From Punica granatum (taxonomy: Eukaryota > Streptophyta > Magnoliopsida > Myrtales > Lythraceae), in the NCBI RefSeq assembly GCF_007655135.1, contig NC_045130.1, positions 22,573,363 through 22,637,362 of the forward strand: a stretch of 64,000 nucleotides of DNA. Reading direction: 5' to 3'. Under the pieces are notes generated by a model. The model had not been told where the DNA came from. It ran no database searches and saw nothing but the letters and a program-made list of their open reading frames with translations. A program made the translations under genes and the position numbers. Shown piece by piece: positions 58,201-64,000 of this stretch (positions are counted from its first letter, which is position 1; each line of letters begins with the position of its first letter).

Positions 58201-60127
58201 GATAATTAAATCATTTGGACTAAACAATTGGGTGAATCAATCCTCAATTTGTAAACGCATCGATGATTTACGGAACGGTGAAAATGCCCTTTTTTCATTA
58301 AAAATCTCACAATTTCAAAATACCGAGATACGTAACACGAGTGGAATTGATGTCTAATGAGCACTCGCGTACCATGACTCGAGTCCGGGCCCGATTTGAG
58401 GTGGCTCGAGTCGAGATGCGCGAGTCCTCCTTAGACTCCTTCGTGTGACGTGATCTCCAATTTGCATACAAACACCACAATTTTATTCCAAGGGCATAAT
58501 TGTCATTCCGTGACTCACCGATACCCTAGGCGCTAGGGAGCCGGCAACGCCTCGATCTATGGACTGAAAGGGGCAACCCATTCGGGTACGAGTCTCATTC
58601 GTATAGCCCATTCCGTCCATTTTCGGTGTTCCTATCTTCCTATCATAGATTCGGTGGGGAGCATTTTACTTCAATTACAAAACACGAACAACCGGATTAA
58701 TTGTACATTCGACTTAATCGAACCCTAGACAACGGATAGGTGGGATAATAGATCCCAATCTAGAGTCAAAACACGAGTTTGGTTAAATCGGTGAAACCGC
58801 AGTGACACTTAACTGAATGAGCGTCTTGAAGCGAACACATGCATGTAATCGGCTTAGAACCCCATTCCAATCCTCCACTTATGCTTGCCTAGGATAGATG
58901 CATTGCTTGCTAATCAACCCCGGCTAATAACTGATTAAATCACGTACAGTCGGCCTAATACACAATTCGTTTGTATTCACTGACACTTGTCAGTTATTGT
59001 CAGTTGCTTTCTGTATTGTGTCAGCTATATCAGTTTTCTTCTGTTTTATTCTTGCATATGATGATTTATCGCGGTTCGGGCATGAACCCATAGGTTACGT
59101 GTTGCACGGGGTCCAACGCCCCAAATCACCGAACACGAGGTCTAACGCCTCTCAATTCACCGAGCGCGTGCAACCCGAGTGCGGAATGGGATCTAGCCTC
59201 GAGTCACCATCACACTCCAAATATGGCCTATGTGGAAGGCGATTTGGATTGAATGTGTGAAACGTGTTTAGATATCACCCGGGAGCTCGATCGGTCCAAC
59301 GGTTACAGTGGGAACTAATCGGTTCTCCTGCAAACCATTGGTTCAATCGGACCCGACCCCCGGCTCCTTGAAGCCCGTGTTGCCTTAATTCGTTTATCGG
59401 TTATTCAAAACATACGGTGAGCCGGAGCGGAATATTGGCCCAATGCAAACCGATCGGGATCTATTTATTTCATTCGGTTGTATTCTGTAATTATTCGAGT
59501 GCACATTGTGAGGATCTTATTTGTGTATTTATTCATATACTTGTAAGGATCCCGATCGGTGAGCAAGAGGTCCGAGTGTCGAGTCGGTTAAGTCAGTCTG
59601 TCGTCACCAAGGGACGAGTAAGCTCGAATAATCATGGTCTCGGTTCGCGCAGGGAATCGACCATTACGGTCCGAAGAACTGTAACGCTAAGATAGCGAAC
59701 CAATTCCTTGACTCTCAAGCCTACTCATCCTTCGGATCCTCGGCCCAACTCAATCGATTCATCGATTTTACGGTGTCAAAACGGGCGACTCGAGCGCAAC
59801 TCTAAATCATGCGGTAAATAAACAAAATGGCAAGCCTAGCAAGCTAGAGTACCGAAAGGGCGTGCGGGATATAGGCCTGCACGTAATAGAACCCCCGAAT
59901 TCGGAATTTCCGATTCCGTACGACCATTGCCTTAGCATTTAGGTGTACCTTGTACCCCTAGACTCGGGTAACTTGCCGGCCCTCGACCTTCGGGTCGTAA
60001 AATGGCAAGTGGCGACTCTTTCTCATGTGCGTTCGTCGCGCGTCCCCGGGAAGGTGGACACTCCCAAGCCGCGTTTGCTTAGGCGCGCGCATGCGTGCCC
60101 CGACGAGATGAAATTCGGATGCGCACA
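55278..60127 (+). repeat. Element F 5' LTR (4,850 bp)
   Basis: TGTCAGCACC...GATGCGCACA, followed by GCT and the PBS. It carries U3 palindromes AAGCCACGGCTC and AAGCCGCGGCTC (56,114-56,163) and TATAAA at 56,417-56,422. It is close to the A and B LTRs along its length. No tandem array was noticed in it. Confidence 0.92.
56417..56422 (+). promoter_or_regulatory. TATA box of the F LTR
   Basis: TATAAA in the context GCCTATAAAGCC, about 1.14 kb into the LTR and about 250 bp after the palindrome cluster. It is followed by a pyrimidine tract (CTTCTCCATTCTCCTTCTCT) near 56,448. Confidence 0.65.
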
Positions 60128-60130
60128 GCT

Positions 60131-60149
60131 TGGCGACTCCACTGGGGAC
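60131..60149 (+). other. Primer binding site of element F
   Basis: TGGCGACTCCACTGGGGAC, three bases after the LTR end; identical to that of A and C. It shows that F is read left to right and that this is the 5' LTR. Confidence 0.88.
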
Positions 60150-60706
60150 ATCTAGAGGGTTCGGGCTCAATCCCGTTTGCTTGCTTGCTTGTTTATTTAC
60201 TGCTTTCCGTCATTTACCGCTTATATATTTACGCACATTTATTTCACGCATGCATTGCATATCATGCTAGCTTTAGGTACCTTGTCCGAAATCCCACGGG
60301 CGCCAAAATAGGAAGCTAGGTTAGTCAGAGGTTCCGAGTAAGGGAACGGATCGAGTCGGCTATGCCACCGAACTGGCCCCCAAAGATCCTCGCTCGATTT
60401 CAAGGAATTCACACCCTTGAGTCGGGAGCTCCCATCCATAGATAGCACGGTCCCTGTAGCACCGAACCATGCATCGTGCTATGCTTCCATGCAAGCCTTC
60501 AACCCGACGCCGACAACAGTCCATCGAGTCGGCTTGCGTGCCACTTGAGTCTTTTCTATTTCAAGAGCGATGTACCTTGTAATTTGTACTAAGCCGTGGG
60601 CATTTACTTTTCTCTGCATATATACATCATGCAGTTTTCAAAACACACTAAGATGTCATTCACATTGACAAGTCCTAAGCAGATTTTCTTATCGTCTTGG
60701 TAAGGG
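60150..60706 (+). other. Element F 5' leader
   Basis: Aligns with the leaders of A and C (for example TTTCAAGGAATTCACACCCT near 60,400). It ends with a donor-like TTG|GTAAGGG (GT at 60,700-60,701) at the place where ORF1 should start. No ORF. Confidence 0.7.
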
Positions 60707-61010
60707 ACGCCTTGCTCGGCCTCCTGCCCGCGCCTCGACAGAGTCCACCAGCACACAAGGACCTCATCGACCCGCCACGAAATGCAGATTGCGTATACTC
60801 TGGGACAAGCATGATCGACCTCACCAACACTAGGTTCGATTACCGAGAGGTTACTGAGAGATGAGGAACTCGCCGGCCAACCACAACTTGGAGGGAGCTC
60901 TCCCAAACTCGTGCCAAGATGCAGAGATGCGGTCAGGAGCTCGCTTGAGCGAACGCCGCTGTGGAGAGGTCTAGGAAGAGGGCTCGAGGAGGCCCACACA
61001 TGCACTCTAG
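60707..61010 (+). pseudogene. Element F ORF1 remnant with most of the domain deleted
   Basis: The position equivalent to the C start codon is ACG (60,707). The first codons still match C (about CSASCPRLDR versus HSASFLRLDR). After about 120 bp it reaches sequence matching the C coiled-coil tail: RELSQTRAKMQ, then QELA, stop, ANAAVERSRKRA, with at least two in-frame stops. The DUF7745-like core of roughly 1 kb is therefore missing. It is a relic, not a gene. An open frame on the opposite strand (60,604-61,005) is a shadow. Confidence 0.7.
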
Positions 61011-61849
61011 GATAGATATCTCCGCAAGGCCCTCGCCTAGAACCGGTGCTTTCCGAGGCCGCGCTCGCTCAAACCCCGAGTGTGGTAGCAAATCAGCTTA
61101 AGGCTCTATTTTACAAAATTTGCATTGTACTTTGAACCTTTCGAGTCAATGTGAACGACAACATTAGCTTTTGAAAATTCACACATTGCATGCATCCTAT
61201 CCATTTATTGTTTTACACGACAATTAACACTACCACACGGTAGACAAAGTTGTGACCGCTTTTGCAGGTGGACCTCTCATGGTCCTCACCCTTCCTCCAC
61301 GGCGAGACGATCAGTAGCTCAAGGGCCAACCATCCAAGCAACACTAACTCCCCATTAATCCCACGCAATCGATTATGTCATTGCATGGTTGAGCACACGT
61401 CCCTCCATGCTACAAGTGCTTCCATCAACACAACTAAGCGTGCCCTTTCCGCGTCGTGCGAGCACACCCCTACCTTGCCCATGCACGCATCCTCGACACA
61501 CCTTGTGCATGTCTCTCAGTGCGCTCGCACGACGCCTACCAGGCTAGTTCAATCCCCTACGCCCTTACATTGAAATGGCGAATATAGTTTGCTCCTTCAT
61601 TGTTTTCTTTTCCCATTGTAGGAAATTCTACACAAGAAGACAGTCTAAAATACTGATCGACCACAATTGAGACAACAAACGTCTCCCATCCATCCAGATC
61701 CTTGGGATTTCAACACTAAGTCCCCATCCCCGCTCCACAAAGCAAGACCGCAAGCAAATCAGTGTCACCGCATTGCAGCGCCTTGCGCTATTCCTCAGCA
61801 TTGACCTTTGCTTTCACATTTCTTGCACTTTCCTATCAACCACGCATTT
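61011..61849 (+). other. Element F interior, no gene
   Basis: Non-coding, collinear with C about 36,850 down to 35,930 on the opposite strand (for example TTTGCATTGTACTTTGAACC at 61,120 and AACAACGTCTCCCATCCATC-like sequence at 61,675). Nothing else recognised. Confidence 0.6.
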
Positions 61850-62400
61850 ATTGCATCGGGCTCCGGCCCCGCATCGGGCTTCAGCCCTATATCGGGCTCC
61901 GGCCCCGCATTTACTACATTGGGCTTCGACCCCACGTCGGGCTCCGGCCCCGCATTTACTGCAATGGGCTTCGACCCCACATCGGGCTCCGACCCCACGT
62001 CGGGTTCCGACCCCGTATTTATTGCATAGGGCTTCAGCCCCGCATCGGGCTCCGGACCCGCATTTATTTCATTGGGCTTCGGCCCTGCATCGGGCTTCGG
62101 CCCTGCATCGGGCTTCGGCCCCACATTTACTGCATTTGGCTTCGACCTCACATCGGCCTCCGGCCCTGCATTCACTTTTGGGTTTCGGCCCTGCATCGGG
62201 CTCCGGCCCCACTTTTGGGCTTCGGCCCCACTTTTGGGTTTCGGCCCCGCATCGGGCCTCGGTTCTGCATTTATTGCTTTCGGGCCTCGGTCCTACATTT
62301 ACTGCTTTCGAGCCCCGGCCCAGTATTTACTGCTTTTGGGCTCCGGCCCCGCATTTACTGCTTTCAGGTTTTGACACCTCTCATTTACTGCTTTCAGGCT
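61850..62400 (+). repeat. GGGCTTCGGCCCCGCA / TTTACTGCTTTC minisatellite in F
   Basis: About 550 bp of degenerate 12-30-bp units alternating a GC-rich block (ATCGGGCTTCGGCCC) with ATTTACTGC or ATTTATTGC. It is a longer version of the array in C (35,700-35,925). Open frames of 234 and 257 codons across it on the plus strand and 133 codons on the minus strand reflect repeat composition. Confidence 0.85.
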
Positions 62401-64000
62401 CATCCAAAATCCAAAATCGACTTGGATTCAAATTCATCCAAGCGATACTTCGAGGAGCAAGTCTAATCCTTCAACTGCAAAAGATCACAAGCAACAGCTC
62501 CGACGAACAGAGCATGGCCCTGCCCACCCGCCGCGAAAGTCACTAGCACGGTCACATCTCCGACTGGAGAATGATCCCTGCCCACCCTCCACTGTGGCCA
62601 TCAACCAGCCACTGGGGCAACATGCACTCTTCCCTAAACTCTCTTTTACATTTATATGCATTCCCAAACAAGCTCCCGGCATGAACGAACCCTTCACGGG
62701 CGCACCAGGACAGCCCCGAAGATGCCCTGTTGGTTCTGTCGGAATTGTTCGATTTGTCTGTCCTCATGGGATCCGGCTTCTCGAGCCTTCCCTAGGACGG
62801 CTGTGCATGCCAACCAGCAATTGGGGAAAGTACACCTATGTGGCCCCTAGCCACGGTCTGCCCACTCCAGGGTGGCGATGACTAAATCTCGGAATTGAGT
62901 GTCCCCCACGTGCGGCACCCCATGGGTCGCGCGCTGGACGAAGGAATTTCCCATGGGTCCACCTTACATTTCTTACCGCATATTCCACCTCATAATCGCC
63001 TAATGCATCATCCTCTTTGTCATCCTTCACAGGGACACGCCGGTCGCGGGCGAAGAGCGATGCGCGGGTTCACACCTCCTCGAGAACTCCTATCGGGTCT
63101 TTCTTCCTATACTTCAGTAGGGAAGGGCCCGACAAGGAGGTACCCCCTATGAAGCTAACGACGGAAGCATCCGAATGAGCCGTATGCCTTCAGCGCAACC
63201 GTCTCAATCGACAAACAAACATGCCTATCGGCTTTGAGGGCACACCTCTCCGGCGTACAACTGATGCTGGAGCCGCAAGCACGATCGGGGACGATGATTG
63301 TACAAGGCGCCCACCTTAGGTCACATTAATAATGAAGATCGGGGCATTCGCATTCATCATTCACATGGAGACCACCTCGGACATCATCCGGCTGTCCAAG
63401 CAACGTACACTGGGGCATCCCCGGTTGAAGCTCGCGACAGCACGACCTCGGCAAGCGACGTACACTGGGGCATCCCTGGTTAAAGTTCGCCTGAAGTTGC
63501 CATAGTGGGTCACTCCAACAAATGACATTGGAATGCTCCTAGTCATCCGCGTCAAGAATGGGCATCTTCCATAGCAAGTATCAGGACAACCTCGGTCACA
63601 CACTCCCTAGGGAAATTTTGCATTTTTCTTTCTCTAGACAACAGGGGAAATCACTTGTAAAGATTACAAGGACGAAGAACACGTAGTTCGGCTTCCGAAT
63701 GCATGAAGAACAAACACCAAGTCTCCACGAGGCAAAGCGCATCAAAGCGCCCGCAACAACGAAAAATTCGGGAAAAGTAAAACAAATACATGGGGACACG
63801 ATACAAACCCCAGCTGCAAGGAAAAAAAAACAGAGCGAAAAGAAGCGGGAAAAACCCGCCAATGAAGAGAGAGAGAAAAGATGCGGGAAAAACCCGCCAA
63901 TGAACAAAACAAGGTACCGCCGAGATATAAAACTCTGGCACCGCCAATTCGAAAAGAAATCAACAAGCCCCGACAAAAAGGGGAGAGCAGCAGACGCAAC
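62401..64000 (+). other. Element F interior to window end, no gene
   Basis: Non-coding, collinear with C about 35,700 down to 34,080 on the opposite strand. It includes two copies of the 55-bp repeat (about 63,395-63,495, ACGTACACTGGGGCATCCC) and the duplicated GCGGGAAAAACCCGCC hairpins (about 63,846-63,900). Small indels relative to C keep changing all frames, which argues against coding. Confidence 0.7.

Larger units (their letters stand above)
55278..64000 (+). mobile_element. Element F: plus-strand Ogre-related retrotransposon, 5' part
   Basis: 5' LTR 55,278-60,127, PBS 60,131-60,149, leader, residual ORF1 and a non-coding interior continuing past the window end. The LTR is of the A/B type (ends GCGCACA). 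The interior from about 61,000 to 64,000 follows, on the opposite strand, the order of element C from about 36,850 down to 34,080: minisatellite, 55-bp repeat, duplicated GGCGGG hairpin. No gag or pol is seen. It is inserted into LTR E; the candidate target duplication is ACGCG (55,273-55,277). Confidence 0.88.

Noticed and set aside
60604..61005. 133-codon minus-strand frame near the F leader
   Set aside because: Antisense to the ORF1 relic that aligns with C; the sense-strand homology explains the sequence.
61762..62546. Two long overlapping open frames (234 and 257 codons) and one on the minus strand (133 codons)
   Set aside because: Products of the GGGCTTCGGCCC minisatellite in element F; the translations are only repeat units in several frames.

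Overview
The window is plant nuclear DNA made entirely of very large Ty3/gypsy LTR retrotransposons inserted into one another. I see no host gene, tRNA, rRNA or bacterial feature. The elements fit the Ogre/Tat-like group: LTRs of about 5 kb, a primer binding site reading TGGCGACTCCACTGGGGAC (tRNA-Arg type), an extra ORF before gag, a short intron between the protease and reverse transcriptase regions, and an integrase without a chromodomain. The host is an angiosperm, probably a eudicot. Pomegranate or another Myrtales species is only a weak guess from the look of the gag and ORF1 proteins.

Layout. Element A (1-15,354, minus strand) is autonomous-type. From right to left it has a 5' LTR (10,444-15,354), PBS, ORF1 (8,503-9,837), gag-protease (4,528-8,122), a 214-bp intron, RT-RNase H-integrase (873-4,313) and a 3' UTR; its 3' LTR lies left of the window. 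A sits inside the protease region of element B (plus strand). The rest of B is a protease/G-patch tail, a 215-bp intron, RT-RNase H-integrase to 19,677, a repeat-rich 3' UTR, a PPT, and a 3' LTR that starts at 22,167. That LTR is split at 26,759 by element C and resumes to end at 44,746. Element C (26,760-44,332, minus) is complete, with both LTRs and a 5-bp ACAAG target-site duplication. It has no gag or pol, only a decayed ORF1 and arrays of tandem repeats, so it is non-autonomous.

Right of B lies an older plus-strand LTR, D (44,747-49,729). It abuts a fragment of a further element, G, holding the gag leader and the first 52 gag codons. That gag is cut by another plus-strand LTR, E (49,972-55,277, C-type ends). 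E is cut near its end by element F (55,278 to beyond 64,000, plus), which has an A/B-type LTR but a C-like, gag-less interior. The inferred nesting is G containing D and E; D containing B; B containing A and C; E containing F.

How the parts relate. A and B carry the enzymes (capsid/nucleocapsid, protease, RT, RNase H, integrase), but each visible copy is broken by its own small indels. C and F keep LTRs, PBS, leader and UTR motifs, so they look like parasites of an A/B-like partner. Shared non-coding modules (5' leader, hairpins in the 3' UTR, a TTTACTGCTTTC minisatellite) and an ORF1 resembling the plant-mobile-domain/DUF7745 type link the autonomous and non-autonomous elements. These are the least explained parts of the window.
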